From Streptomyces gardneri (GTDB taxonomy: Bacteria; Actinomycetota; Actinomycetes; Streptomycetales; Streptomycetaceae), in the NCBI RefSeq assembly GCF_006539185.1, contig NZ_BJMN01000010.1:248001-312000 (forward strand): a DNA stretch of 64,000 nt. Direction: 5' to 3'. How positions within the stretch are numbered: position 1 is the first letter of the stretch; each line of letters begins with the position of its first letter. The position numbers were made by a program, and so were the translations under genes. Below the pieces are notes generated by a model that ran no database searches, was not told the DNA's origin, and saw only the letters and a list, made by a program, of their open reading frames with translations. Below, in pieces: positions 25,998 to 34,939 of the stretch.

Positions 25998-27932
25998 ATG
26001 TGTGGCATCGCGGGTACCTACCGATGGCCGGACGGGAAGGTCGTGACCGACCGGCTCACCGACACGCTCGCCCACCGCGGTCCGGACGGGGCCGGCCGGT
26101 ACGGTCACCCCGTCGGTGGCGGCGAAGTGCACCTCGGGCACCGCCGGCTGTCCGTCGTCGACCTCACCGAGACCGGCGCCCAGCCGATGGTCTCGGACGG
26201 CCTCGTCCTGACGTACAACGGCGAGCTGTTCAACGCGCCCGACCTGCGTGCCGAGCTGGCGGCGCACGGGGTGCGCTTCCGCGGTACGTCCGACACCGAG
26301 GTGCTCCTCGAGGCCTGGCGGCGCTGGGGCACGGACTGTCTGCCCCGGCTGCGCGGCATGTTCGCGTTCGGGATCTTCGACGAGCGGACCGGTGAGCTGG
26401 TGCTCGTCCGCGACCAGCTCGGCATCAAGCCGCTGTTCCTGCTCCGGCGCGGCGAGGGTCTGGTCTTCGCCTCCGAGCTGAAGGCGCTCGCCGCCGTGAC
26501 CGGCGGATCGCTGGAGGTGGACCACGCGGCGCTGGTGGCCTCGCTCCTCTACTACTGGGTGCCGGACTCGCGGTGCGCGTTCCGCGAGGCGGAGAAGCTG
26601 CCCCCGGGCAGCTGGCTCCGGTGCCGGCCCGACGGGCGGACGGAGCGCGGCCGGTTCTGGAACCTGAAGGACGTCGCGAACGAGGGCCGGGAGCGGGCCC
26701 TGGCCGGCGAGCGCCCGGACCTGGCCGCGATCGTCGAGGACTCGACCCGGCGGCACCTGCTCTCCGACGCGCCCGTGGCGACCTTCCTCTCCGGTGGTCT
26801 CGACTCCAGCTACTTGACCGCGCTGGCCGCCCGCGAGCGGCCCGGGATCTCCGCCTACACGATCGGGTTCCGCGCGGAGGACGCCAAGTTCGAGGCGATG
26901 CCGGACGACCTGCGCTACGCCCGGCAGGTGGCCGAGCGGTTCGGCGTGAACCTCCACGAGATCGAGATCGCGCCGAACGTGCTCGACCTGCTGCCCCGGA
27001 TGACGTACCACCTGGACGAGCCGATCGGCGACCCCGCCGCGATCAACACCTTCCTGATCTGCTCGGCCGCCCGGGAGGCCGGGGTCAAGGTGCTGCTCTC
27101 GGGGATGGGTGCCGACGAGCTGTTCGCCGGCTACCGCAAGCACCTGGCCAATGTGATCGCGCTGCGCTACCAGCGCGTCCCCCGGCCGCTGCGGCGCGGC
27201 CTGGCCGGCGCCGTGGACCGGCTGCCGGTCGCGTCGGCCCGCCGAGGGTACCGGTCGGTGCGCTTCGCGAAGCGGTTCCTCTCCTTCGCCGATCTGCCGG
27301 AGGAGACCGCGTTCCGGCGCAGCTACACCATGTACGACCGGGGCGAGCTGCTCGACCTGATCGATCCCGACCTGGCCGGGACCGTCGATGACGTGCTGAC
27401 CGAGCACGCGGACGTCTACGAGGACAACGACCTCGACGACTTCGTCAACCGCATGTGCCTGGGCGACGCGCGGATGTTCCTGCCGGGCCTGAACCTCGCG
27501 TACACGGACCGGTCGAGCATGGCCGCGTCGACCGAGGTGCGCGTGCCGTACGTGGACGTCGAGGTGGTCAAGGCGGCGTTCGCCGTGCCCGGTGACCGCA
27601 AGATCGTCGGACGGCAGGGCAAGGCCGTCCTCAAGGAGGCGGCCGCCTCGGTCCTGCCCCGGGAGATCGTGTACCGGCCCAAGGGCCTCTTCAGCGCCCC
27701 GCTGCGCGCCTGGATGAGCCGGGATCTGGCACCGCTGGTGCGCGAGGTGGTGAACGAGGGCGAGCTCGTCCGCTCCGGGCTCCTGCGCCGCGACGCGCTG
27801 GCGCGCATGGTCGCCGAGGACGCCGCCGGGCAACGGGACTTCTCCAAGCATCTCTGGCATGTGCTGACGCTCGAGTACTGGTATCGCGGCGCGACCTCCG
27901 GGTCCGGCCAGAACTCCTCCCTGACCGCGTAG
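25998..27932 (+). CDS. Asparagine synthase-type amidotransferase (EPS-associated)
   Basis: 644 residues from ATG 25998, with AGGAGG 11 bases upstream. The class II glutaminase domain begins MCGIAGTY with catalytic Cys2. The synthetase domain has the ATP-pyrophosphatase loop SGGLDSS (about residue 267) and GMGADELFAGYRKH. AsnB homologues inside polysaccharide loci, such as WbpS of Pseudomonas aeruginosa, amidate the carboxyl group of uronic acids instead of making asparagine. The neighbouring uronate-forming dehydrogenase makes that role likely here. From sequence alone a true asparagine synthetase cannot be ruled out. Confidence 0.85.
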   Translation: MCGIAGTYRWPDGKVVTDRLTDTLAHRGPDGAGRYGHPVGGGEVHLGHRRLSVVDLTETGAQPMVSDGLVLTYNGELFNAPDLRAELAAHGVRFRGTSDTEVLLEAWRRWGTDCLPRLRGMFAFGIFDERTGELVLVRDQLGIKPLFLLRRGEGLVFASELKALAAVTGGSLEVDHAALVASLLYYWVPDSRCAFREAEKLPPGSWLRCRPDGRTERGRFWNLKDVANEGRERALAGERPDLAAIVEDSTRRHLLSDAPVATFLSGGLDSSYLTALAARERPGISAYTIGFRAEDAKFEAMPDDLRYARQVAERFGVNLHEIEIAPNVLDLLPRMTYHLDEPIGDPAAINTFLICSAAREAGVKVLLSGMGADELFAGYRKHLANVIALRYQRVPRPLRRGLAGAVDRLPVASARRGYRSVRFAKRFLSFADLPEETAFRRSYTMYDRGELLDLIDPDLAGTVDDVLTEHADVYEDNDLDDFVNRMCLGDARMFLPGLNLAYTDRSSMAASTEVRVPYVDVEVVKAAFAVPGDRKIVGRQGKAVLKEAAASVLPREIVYRPKGLFSAPLRAWMSRDLAPLVREVVNEGELVRSGLLRRDALARMVAEDAAGQRDFSKHLWHVLTLEYWYRGATSGSGQNSSLTA

Positions 27933-27948
27933 AGACAAGAGGACTTCG

Positions 27949-30135
27949 GTGAAACAGGTCGTACAGAACTACAAGAGCGGCGAACTGACGGTGCTCGACG
28001 TGCCGGTGCCGGGGTGCAAGCCGGGCGGTGTGCTCGTCCGCAGCGCGTTCTCGCTGATATCCACCGGTACCGAGCTCATGAAGGTGTCCGAGGCCGGCAT
28101 GTCGATGCTGGGCAAGGCCCGCTCCCGGCCGGACCAGGTGGCCAAGGTCATGCAGAGCGTGGCCACCAACGGGCTGCCCGCCACCTACAGCAAGGTGATG
28201 GGCAAGCTGGACTCCTACACGCCGCTCGGCTACTCGCTGTGCGGGGTGGTCGAGCAGGTCGGCAGCGGGATCGACGACGTGAAGGTCGGCGACCTGGTGG
28301 CCTGCGCCGGCAACGAGCACGCGCTGCACGCCGAGCTGAACTGGGTGCCGAAGAACCTCTACTCCCGGGTGCCGGACGGCCTCGAAGCGCGGCACGCGGC
28401 CTTCGGCACCGTCGGCTCGATCGCCATGCAGGGCGTCCGCCAGGGCGAGCCGCAGCTCGGCGAGGTGGCGCTGGTCATCGGCCTCGGGCTGATCGGGCAG
28501 CTGGTGGTGCAGCTCCTCGCCGCCTCGGGGGTCCGCGTCGTCGGGGTCGACCCCGATCCGGCGCGCTGCGAGCTCGCCGAGCGCCTGGGTGCCGAGGCCT
28601 GCGGCGATCCCGAGTCGGCGGCCGTCGAAGCCGCCGTCGCCGAGCTCACCGGCGGTCACGGCGTGGACCAGGTGTACCTGGCCGCCGGCGGCGCCAGCAA
28701 CCAGCCCGTCGAGCTGGCCGCCCGGCTGGCCCGGGACCGCGGCCGGGTCGTCGACATCGGCAAGTGCCGCCTGGACCTGCCGTGGAACGCGTACTACGAG
28801 AAGGAGCTCGACGTCCGGTTCTCGCGCTCGTACGGCCCCGGGCGCTACGACCCGGCGTACGAACTCGAAGGGCGGGACTACCCGATCGGGTACGTGCGCT
28901 GGACCGAGCGCCGCAATCTGGCGTGCTTCCTCGATCTCCTCTCGCGCGGCAGCGTCGACGTGGAGCCGCTGATCTCCCACATCGCCGACTTCGACGACGC
29001 CGTCGAGACCTACCGGCGTCTGAAGGACGGCGACCTGAAGGCCGTGGCCGTGCTCTTCCGTTACCCCGGAGGGGACGCGGGGGAAGCGGTGGCTCCGGCG
29101 GTGGCCGTGCCCACGGTGAAGCGGACAGGCGGCGCCACGTCCACCCAGGCCCGGGCCGCCGGGAAGCCGGTGCGGCTGGCGTTCGTCGGCGCCGGCAACT
29201 ACGCGACGTCGATGCTCCTGCCGCACCTGGCGGGGCGCGAAGGCGTCGAGCTGTCGACCGTCGTCACCACGACGGCGCTGTCCGCGGCCAACGCGCAGCG
29301 GAAGTTCGGCTTCACCGAGGCGACCACCGATCTCGACGCGGTGCTCGACGACCGGTCCATCGACGCGGTGTTCGTGGTCACCCGCCACAGCTCGCACGCC
29401 GAGCTGACCCAGCGGGCGCTGCTCGCGGGCAAGGCGGTGTTCGTGGAGAAGCCGCTGGCGCTCACCGAGGACGAGCTGGCCGGCGTGCTCGCGGCGGTGG
29501 AGAAGTCCGGCAACGACCGGCTGCAGGTCGGTTTCAACCGTCGGTTCGCGCCCCTGTTGCAGGAGGCCAGGCAGCGGTTCGGCGCCCGGACCGGTCCGGC
29601 GAGCCTCCGCTACCTGGTCAACGCGGGCCGGCTCCAGCACGGCAGCTGGTACCTCCAGCAGGGCACCGAGGGCTCGCGCTTCGCCGGCGAGGGCGGCCAC
29701 TTCATCGACACGGCGAGCTGGCTCCTGGGGGCCGACCCGGTCTCGGTGTACGCGGTCGCCACGGCCGGCGCCGACGACCTGCAGGTCGTGCTGCGCTACC
29801 CGGACGGGTCCACCGCCACCATCAGCTACGTCACGACCGGTGCGCCCGGCTTCCCCAAGGAGACGCTGGACCTCGTCGCCGACGGGAAGGTGCTGCGGCT
29901 CGACGACTTCGTCCGTGCCTCGGTCCACGGCGGCAAGCGCTGGGTCAGTTCGCGGCTGCCGAAGGCCCGGGACAAGGGCCAGAACGCGGAGCTGGCCGCG
30001 TTCGTCAAGGCCGTGCGGACCGGCGGGCCGATGCCGGTGCCGCTGGAGTCGCTCGTCGCCACCACGGCGGCCACCCTCGCCGTGCCGGCGGGCCTGGCCG
30101 CCGGTGTGCCGGTGACCCTGGCGGGGGCTCGATGA
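27949..30135 (+). CDS. Bi-domain oxidoreductase: MDR-type dehydrogenase fused to Gfo/Idh/MocA oxidoreductase
   Basis: 728 residues from GTG 27949, with GAGGA upstream. Residues 1-365 are a medium-chain (alcohol dehydrogenase-like) domain with the NAD motif VALVIGLGLIGQLVVQLL. The zinc-binding cysteines of classical ADHs are mostly absent. After a Pro/Ala/Thr linker, residues about 405-728 form a Gfo/Idh/MocA domain (RLAFVGAGNYATSMLLPHL, catalytic-type EKPLAL with Lys, GEGGHFIDTASWLLG). This exact fusion recurs next to asparagine synthase and heparinase-fold genes in many exopolysaccharide loci. Its substrate has not been established to my knowledge. Oxidation/reduction of a nucleotide sugar or uronate is the likely chemistry. 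Confidence 0.87.
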   Translation: MKQVVQNYKSGELTVLDVPVPGCKPGGVLVRSAFSLISTGTELMKVSEAGMSMLGKARSRPDQVAKVMQSVATNGLPATYSKVMGKLDSYTPLGYSLCGVVEQVGSGIDDVKVGDLVACAGNEHALHAELNWVPKNLYSRVPDGLEARHAAFGTVGSIAMQGVRQGEPQLGEVALVIGLGLIGQLVVQLLAASGVRVVGVDPDPARCELAERLGAEACGDPESAAVEAAVAELTGGHGVDQVYLAAGGASNQPVELAARLARDRGRVVDIGKCRLDLPWNAYYEKELDVRFSRSYGPGRYDPAYELEGRDYPIGYVRWTERRNLACFLDLLSRGSVDVEPLISHIADFDDAVETYRRLKDGDLKAVAVLFRYPGGDAGEAVAPAVAVPTVKRTGGATSTQARAAGKPVRLAFVGAGNYATSMLLPHLAGREGVELSTVVTTTALSAANAQRKFGFTEATTDLDAVLDDRSIDAVFVVTRHSSHAELTQRALLAGKAVFVEKPLALTEDELAGVLAAVEKSGNDRLQVGFNRRFAPLLQEARQRFGARTGPASLRYLVNAGRLQHGSWYLQQGTEGSRFAGEGGHFIDTASWLLGADPVSVYAVATAGADDLQVVLRYPDGSTATISYVTTGAPGFPKETLDLVADGKVLRLDDFVRASVHGGKRWVSSRLPKARDKGQNAELAAFVKAVRTGGPMPVPLESLVATTAATLAVPAGLAAGVPVTLAGAR

Positions 30136-32099
30136 CCCTGAGCACGGGCTGGTACCTGCGGCGGCTGTCCCGGATGGGACCGCGGGAGGTCGGCGGCCGG
30201 GTGGGCGACACCCTGCGCAGGCGGCGGTGGCGGTCGGTGCGGCCGGACGGCCCGGCCGTGACCGGCGCCCGGTTCACCGCGGTGCTGCCCGCGGGGACGA
30301 TCGGTGCGGTGCCGCCGGACGCCGCGAAGCGTCTCGTCGCCGAGGCGGACCGGCTGATGGACGGGCACGCGGAGTACTTCGGCGTGGACCGCGACGACCT
30401 GGTGGACCCGGACTGGTGGCACGACCCGAAGACCGGGCGCCGGGCGCCGTGGGGCTACGCCTTCGACGTGCCGTACCGCGACGAGGAGGCGGTCGGCGAC
30501 ATCAAGCAGATCTGGGAGCTGTCCCGGCACCAGTACCTCACCGTGCTCGCCGCCGCCTACGCGATCACCGGGGACGAGCGGTACGCCGAGCGGGTGGCCG
30601 AGCACCTGCGGTCGTGGTGGGCGGCCAACGCGCCGCTGCGCGGGGTGCACTGGACCAGCGGCATCGAGCTGGGGATCCGGCTGCTCTCCTGGGTGTGGGT
30701 CCGGCGGCTGCTCGACGGCTGGCCGGGCGCGGCGGGCCTGTTCGAGGGCAACCCGGTGGCGCTGCGCCAGATCTGGCACCACCAGCGTTGGCTGGCCGCC
30801 TTCCCCAGCCGGGGGTCGTCGGCGAACAACCACGTCATCGCCGAGGCCGCCGGGCAGTTGGCCGCGGCCTGCGCGTTCGGCTGGTTCCCCTCCTCGGCGC
30901 GCTGGCGGGCCGACGCCCTGCGGTCGCTGGAGCGGCAGCTGCGGGCGAACACCTTCGGCTCCGGCCTCAACCGCGAGCTGGCCACCGAGTACCACGGGCT
31001 GGTCCTGGAGCTGGGCCTGGCCGCCGTGGCGGAGGCGGACGCGGCCGGCGTACCGGTCCCCTCGACGGTCCGGCTGGTGCTGCTGCGGATGACCGACGCG
31101 CTCGCCGCCGTCGTGGACGACCGCTTACGGCCGCCGCGCCAGGGCGACTCCGACGACGGCCACGGTCTGATCGTCGACGGCGCGGGCACCGACCGCTGGG
31201 GCTCGCTGCTGGCCACGGGGGACGCCGTGTTCGGGCGGCTCGACTGGTGGCCGGAGGTGACCGGTACGGATGTGCGTACGCCGCTGCTGGCCGCGCTCGT
31301 CCGGCCGTACGCGAAGGCGGGCACCGTACCGGCCGTGTCCCGGCCGGCGAGCCGACCGGCCCACTTCGCCGACGCGGGCATGACGATCCTGCGTGGTCCG
31401 GAGGGGATCTGGTGCCGCTGCGACGGAGGTCCGCACGGTTTTCTGTCCATCGCCGCGCACGCCCACGCGGACGCGCTGTCGGTGGAGGTCCGGCACGACG
31501 GGGTCGACGTCCTCGCCGACCCGGGGACGTTCTGCTACCACGGGCAGCCCGAGTGGCGGCAGTACTTCCGGTCGACGCTCGGCCACAACACCCTGCAGTG
31601 GGAAGGCGGTGACCAGTCGGTCTCCGGCGGCCCGTTCCTGTGGACCCGGCATGCCCGGAGCCGTGTCCTGGTCGCGGACACCGCCTCCGAGGGCGTGGCC
31701 CGCTGGTGCGCCGAGCACGACGGCTACGAGCGCGTCACGCACCGCCGCCGGGTGGAGCTGACGGCCGCGAGCCGGGAGTTACGGGTGGTCGACGAGGTGC
31801 GCGGCGACAGCGGAGCCGTGCGTCTGGCGTTCCACCTCGGCCCGGCGATCGCCGCGGAGCTGGTGGGGAACCGGGCCGTCCTCACCTGGACCCGGGACGG
31901 CGAGGACCGCTCCGCCGCGCTCGACCTGCCCGAGCAGCTGTCCTGGCGGGCGCATCGCGGCGAGAGCGAGCCGCCGCTGGGCTGGTACTCCCCCGGTTTC
32001 GGGCGCAAGGAACCCTCCACCACGCTGGTCGGCAGCGGCTTCGCCGACGGCACCGCGTCGGCGGGAGAGTTCACCACCGTGCTCAGGTTCCGCGGCTAG
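30132..32099 (+). CDS. Heparinase II/III-fold protein (uronate lyase-like), with two TTA codons
   Basis: 655 residues from ATG 30132, overlapping the preceding stop as ATGA. The first ~330 residues are an alpha/alpha toroid with the motif SSANNHVIAEAAG (catalytic-type Asn) and ATEYHGLVLELGL (Tyr/His). The C-terminal beta-sandwich has AHAHADALSVEV with the metal/catalytic His. The family cleaves uronic-acid glycans by beta-elimination. There is no signal peptide or transmembrane helix, so the protein should stay in the cytoplasm unless exported in another way. This argues for a role in biosynthesis or quality control, not scavenging. TTA codons at 31125 (codon 332) and 31779 (codon 550) are in frame, so full-length protein should require the bldA tRNA. 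Confidence 0.87.
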   Translation: MTLSTGWYLRRLSRMGPREVGGRVGDTLRRRRWRSVRPDGPAVTGARFTAVLPAGTIGAVPPDAAKRLVAEADRLMDGHAEYFGVDRDDLVDPDWWHDPKTGRRAPWGYAFDVPYRDEEAVGDIKQIWELSRHQYLTVLAAAYAITGDERYAERVAEHLRSWWAANAPLRGVHWTSGIELGIRLLSWVWVRRLLDGWPGAAGLFEGNPVALRQIWHHQRWLAAFPSRGSSANNHVIAEAAGQLAAACAFGWFPSSARWRADALRSLERQLRANTFGSGLNRELATEYHGLVLELGLAAVAEADAAGVPVPSTVRLVLLRMTDALAAVVDDRLRPPRQGDSDDGHGLIVDGAGTDRWGSLLATGDAVFGRLDWWPEVTGTDVRTPLLAALVRPYAKAGTVPAVSRPASRPAHFADAGMTILRGPEGIWCRCDGGPHGFLSIAAHAHADALSVEVRHDGVDVLADPGTFCYHGQPEWRQYFRSTLGHNTLQWEGGDQSVSGGPFLWTRHARSRVLVADTASEGVARWCAEHDGYERVTHRRRVELTAASRELRVVDEVRGDSGAVRLAFHLGPAIAAELVGNRAVLTWTRDGEDRSAALDLPEQLSWRAHRGESEPPLGWYSPGFGRKEPSTTLVGSGFADGTASAGEFTTVLRFRG

Positions 32100-32108
32100 G
32101 GGGGGCTC

Positions 32109-33683
32109 GTGGTGATCAAGCGGCGGCGCCGGGCGGCGCCGACGGCGCCTCTGGTGCTGCTCCTGCTGGTGGCGACCGGCTGCACGAGCACGTCGGACGC
32201 CCCGGCGAAGCCGTCCCGTACGTCCTCGGCGTCCGGGGCGCCCTCCGCCTCCGGGGCGCCCTCCGCCATCGGGGCGCCCCCCTCCGGCCTGGCCCGGGTC
32301 TGCGCCGAGCCCCCGGCCGGGCCGGCGAAGGCGCCGGCGGGCGCGGTGACGGTGGACCCCTCGGTGGTCGGCGATCTGGCCGCGAAGACCGAGAGCAGCC
32401 CCCCGCGCACCACGTTCTGGCTTCGGCCGGGCACCCACAGGCTGGAGCCGGACGCCTACGCCCAGGTCGTGCCCAAGGAGGGGAACCGCTATCTCGGCGC
32501 GCCGGGCGCGGTGCTCGACGGACGGAAGACCAACCAGTACGCGTTCGGCGGCACGGCCCGCGACGTCACCATCCGCCATCTGACCGTGGAGCGCTTCGTC
32601 GCGCCGAACAACGAGGGCGTGGTCAACCACGACATGGCCGACGGGTGGGTGGTCGAGCACGCGAGGATCCAGTACAACTCCGGCGCCGGGCTGATGGCCG
32701 GTGCACGCCAGCAGGTCCGCGCCAGCTGCCTGCGCGGCAACGGGCAGTACGGCATGAACGCCTACAAGACCGGCGACTCCATCAAGGGCCTGGTGGTCGA
32801 GGGCAACGAGGTCGTGGGCAACAACACCGACGACTGGGAGCGGCGGCAGCCGGGCTGCGGCTGCACCGCCGGCATCAAGTTCTGGGCGGTCGACGGCGCC
32901 GACATCCGCGGCAACTGGGTGCACGACAACCGCGGCGCCGGACTCTGGGCGGACACCAACAACAACGACTTCCGCTTCGAGGACAACGTCCTCGAAGCCA
33001 ACGACGGTGCCGCGCTGATCTACGAGACCAGCTACAACGCGGTCATCCGGAACAACACGATCCGGCGCAACAACGTGGTCGAGGCCCGCGGCTACGCCGA
33101 GGACGGCGACGACTTCCCGTACGGGACCGTCTACGTGTCCGAGTCGGGCGGCGAGCCCCGCGTCCCCGCCCGCACGGACAAGATCGAGATCTACGGGAAC
33201 GTGCTGGAGAACAACTGGTCCGGGATCACCCTGTGGGAGAACGCCGACCGGTTCTGCAACAGCCCGTCCAACACCTCCACCGGATACTGCACGCTGCTGG
33301 TGAAGGACCCCGCCCGCTGCGCGCCCCCGGCGATCGCCGCCGCGCCGCTCCGGGACGACTGCCGGTGGAAGACCCAGCGCGTGGACATCCACGGCAACCG
33401 CTTCGTCCTGGACAAGTCCGCCCTCGACTGCACGGTGGGGTGCGACCGCATGGCGGTGGTGGCCAACTCCGGTACGTCTCCGGACTGGTCGCCGTACAAG
33501 GGCGAGCGGGTGTCCGAGGCGATCACCCGCGGGCAGCAGAACCGCTGGCGCGACAACGACTACCTCGGGCCGTGGACGTTCGTCGCCCACGCCCCGGGCC
33601 GCACACTCAGCCTCGACGAGTGGCGGGGCGCGCCGTACCGGCAGGACGAGGGCAGCACCTTCCGCGCACGGGACGGTGGTTGA
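32109..33683 (+). CDS. Right-handed parallel beta-helix lipoprotein (EPS-modifying or -binding)
   Basis: 524 residues from GTG 32109. The signal peptide ends in a lipobox (LLLLVATGCTS, Cys near residue 22), followed by a Ser/Ala/Pro linker with short repeats. From about residue 115 the protein has regular beta-helix coils: IRHLTVERFVAPNNEGVVN, VVEGNEVVGNNT, IRGNWVHDNRGAGLWADTNN and IRNNTIRRNNVVEARG. Pectate lyases, AlgG-type C5-epimerases and glycan-binding proteins share this fold. Next to a heparinase-fold gene and a mannuronate-type dehydrogenase, an extracellular epimerase or lyase acting on the polymer is attractive. I cannot identify catalytic residues with confidence. Confidence 0.82.
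   Translation: MVIKRRRRAAPTAPLVLLLLVATGCTSTSDAPAKPSRTSSASGAPSASGAPSAIGAPPSGLARVCAEPPAGPAKAPAGAVTVDPSVVGDLAAKTESSPPRTTFWLRPGTHRLEPDAYAQVVPKEGNRYLGAPGAVLDGRKTNQYAFGGTARDVTIRHLTVERFVAPNNEGVVNHDMADGWVVEHARIQYNSGAGLMAGARQQVRASCLRGNGQYGMNAYKTGDSIKGLVVEGNEVVGNNTDDWERRQPGCGCTAGIKFWAVDGADIRGNWVHDNRGAGLWADTNNNDFRFEDNVLEANDGAALIYETSYNAVIRNNTIRRNNVVEARGYAEDGDDFPYGTVYVSESGGEPRVPARTDKIEIYGNVLENNWSGITLWENADRFCNSPSNTSTGYCTLLVKDPARCAPPAIAAAPLRDDCRWKTQRVDIHGNRFVLDKSALDCTVGCDRMAVVANSGTSPDWSPYKGERVSEAITRGQQNRWRDNDYLGPWTFVAHAPGRTLSLDEWRGAPYRQDEGSTFRARDGG
32232..32267 (+). repeat. 18-bp tandem repeat (2 copies) in the lipoprotein linker
   Basis: TCCGGGGCGCCCTCCGCC is repeated exactly, head to tail, and a degenerate third copy follows. 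It encodes SGAPSA units just after the lipobox, a length-variable spacer between membrane and folded domain. Confidence 0.8.
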
Positions 33684-34932
33684 GTTGGTCGCGGACCACA
33701 CGCCGAAGATCGTCGGCACGGCCTGGGCGCTGCTGGCGCTCAACACGCTCGGCTCCGCCGGGGCGAAGACCGTCGTCCCGCTCCCCCGCTCCCTCATCCA
33801 GATGGTCACGATGGGCGCGCTGGTCGCCGCGTTCGCGCTGGCGCTCGTCGTCAATCCCCGGCTGCGCGTCCGGGCCAGCGCCTTCCTCTTCCTGCTGACC
33901 CTGCTGCTCGTGCCGAGCGTGATCTCCAGCGTGCACCTGGAGGTCGGGGTCGGCGCGCTGTTCCGCTGCGCCCGGCTGACGCTCTTCGTCGCCACGCTGT
34001 GGCTGCTCAGCCGCTGGTGGGACGGCGGCCTGACGTTCGTCCGCCACCACATCCGGATGTACTTCGCGGTGCTCGTCCTGGTGGCCGCCGGGCTGCTCGT
34101 CGCACCGGGCACGGCCATGCCCGAGTACTACGGCGGGCGCCTCGTCGGCGCGCTGTGGCCGCTCACCCCGCCGCAGATCGGCCAGTACGCCGCGGTGGTC
34201 ATCGGGCTGACCGTGCTGCTCGTGCTGGGCCGGCGGACCACCGGGGCCGGCGCGGCGGTCGTCGTCGTGCCGTCGCTCGTCCTGCTCGCGATGACCCATA
34301 CCCGGACGGCCACGCTCGGCCTGATCATCGCCCTGACGCTGGCGATCGGCTCGCTCGTCCTGACCAGCGCCGCCGCCCGCCGGGTCTTCGCCTGGGCGGT
34401 GCTGTGCGCCACGGTGGCCGCGGTGGTGTTCAGCTCCGCGCTGCGGTCGTGGTTCCTGCGCGGGCAGAGCCAGGAGAACTTCTCCAACCTCACCGGCCGG
34501 GCGAAGGTCTGGGACGCCCTCCTGGCAGCGCCCCGGACGCTCGGGGAGCAGGCGCTCGGCACGGGTCTCGGCGACAAGTCGTTCGACGGGCTGCCGATCG
34601 ACAACAGCTGGCTGGCCGTCTACCACGAGCAGGGTCTGGTCGGCGTCACCATCGTGGCGGCGATGATCGTCGTGCTGGGCGCCGTCGCGCTGCTGCGGCC
34701 GCCGTCGCTGCCGCGGGCCTGCGCGATCTTCCTGATCAGCTACTGCGCGATCTCCTCGTACACGGAGGTCGGTCTCGGCGACGCCTCCGCGTATCTGCTG
34801 CATCTGGCCCTGGCCGCCTCGCTCCTCGCGGCCCCCGCCGCGGCGGCCACGCCCCTCGCCGCACTCGTCCCCACGGCCCTGCCCATGACCGAAGTTCCCC
34901 GACGACGTATCCCGCGATGGGCCCGGAGGTGA
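33676..34932 (+). CDS. O-antigen polymerase/ligase-like membrane protein (Wzy candidate)
   Basis: 418 residues from GTG 33676, overlapping the preceding gene by eight bases. About ten to twelve hydrophobic helices alternate with short loops, for example MYFAVLVLVAAGLLVAPG, YAAVVIGLTVLLVLGR and VVVVPSLVLLAMTHTRTATLGL. The larger extracytoplasmic loop (SSALRSWFLRGQSQENFSNL, ALGTGLGDKSFDGLPIDNSW) carries the TGR, GxG and NSW-type pattern common to Wzy/WaaL proteins. In this locus it is the only polymerase candidate, joining repeat units on the outer membrane face. Wzy proteins diverge strongly, so the role rests on topology plus context. Confidence 0.82.
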   Translation: MVELVADHTPKIVGTAWALLALNTLGSAGAKTVVPLPRSLIQMVTMGALVAAFALALVVNPRLRVRASAFLFLLTLLLVPSVISSVHLEVGVGALFRCARLTLFVATLWLLSRWWDGGLTFVRHHIRMYFAVLVLVAAGLLVAPGTAMPEYYGGRLVGALWPLTPPQIGQYAAVVIGLTVLLVLGRRTTGAGAAVVVVPSLVLLAMTHTRTATLGLIIALTLAIGSLVLTSAAARRVFAWAVLCATVAAVVFSSALRSWFLRGQSQENFSNLTGRAKVWDALLAAPRTLGEQALGTGLGDKSFDGLPIDNSWLAVYHEQGLVGVTIVAAMIVVLGAVALLRPPSLPRACAIFLISYCAISSYTEVGLGDASAYLLHLALAASLLAAPAAAATPLAALVPTALPMTEVPRRRIPRWARR

Positions 34933-34939
34933 CCTGAGC

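Noticed and set aside
24015..27938. Minus-strand open frame of about 1300 codons opposite the EPS genes
   Set aside because: Antisense shadow of the Wzz-like and asparagine synthase genes, which have clear motifs. No ribosome site or domain.
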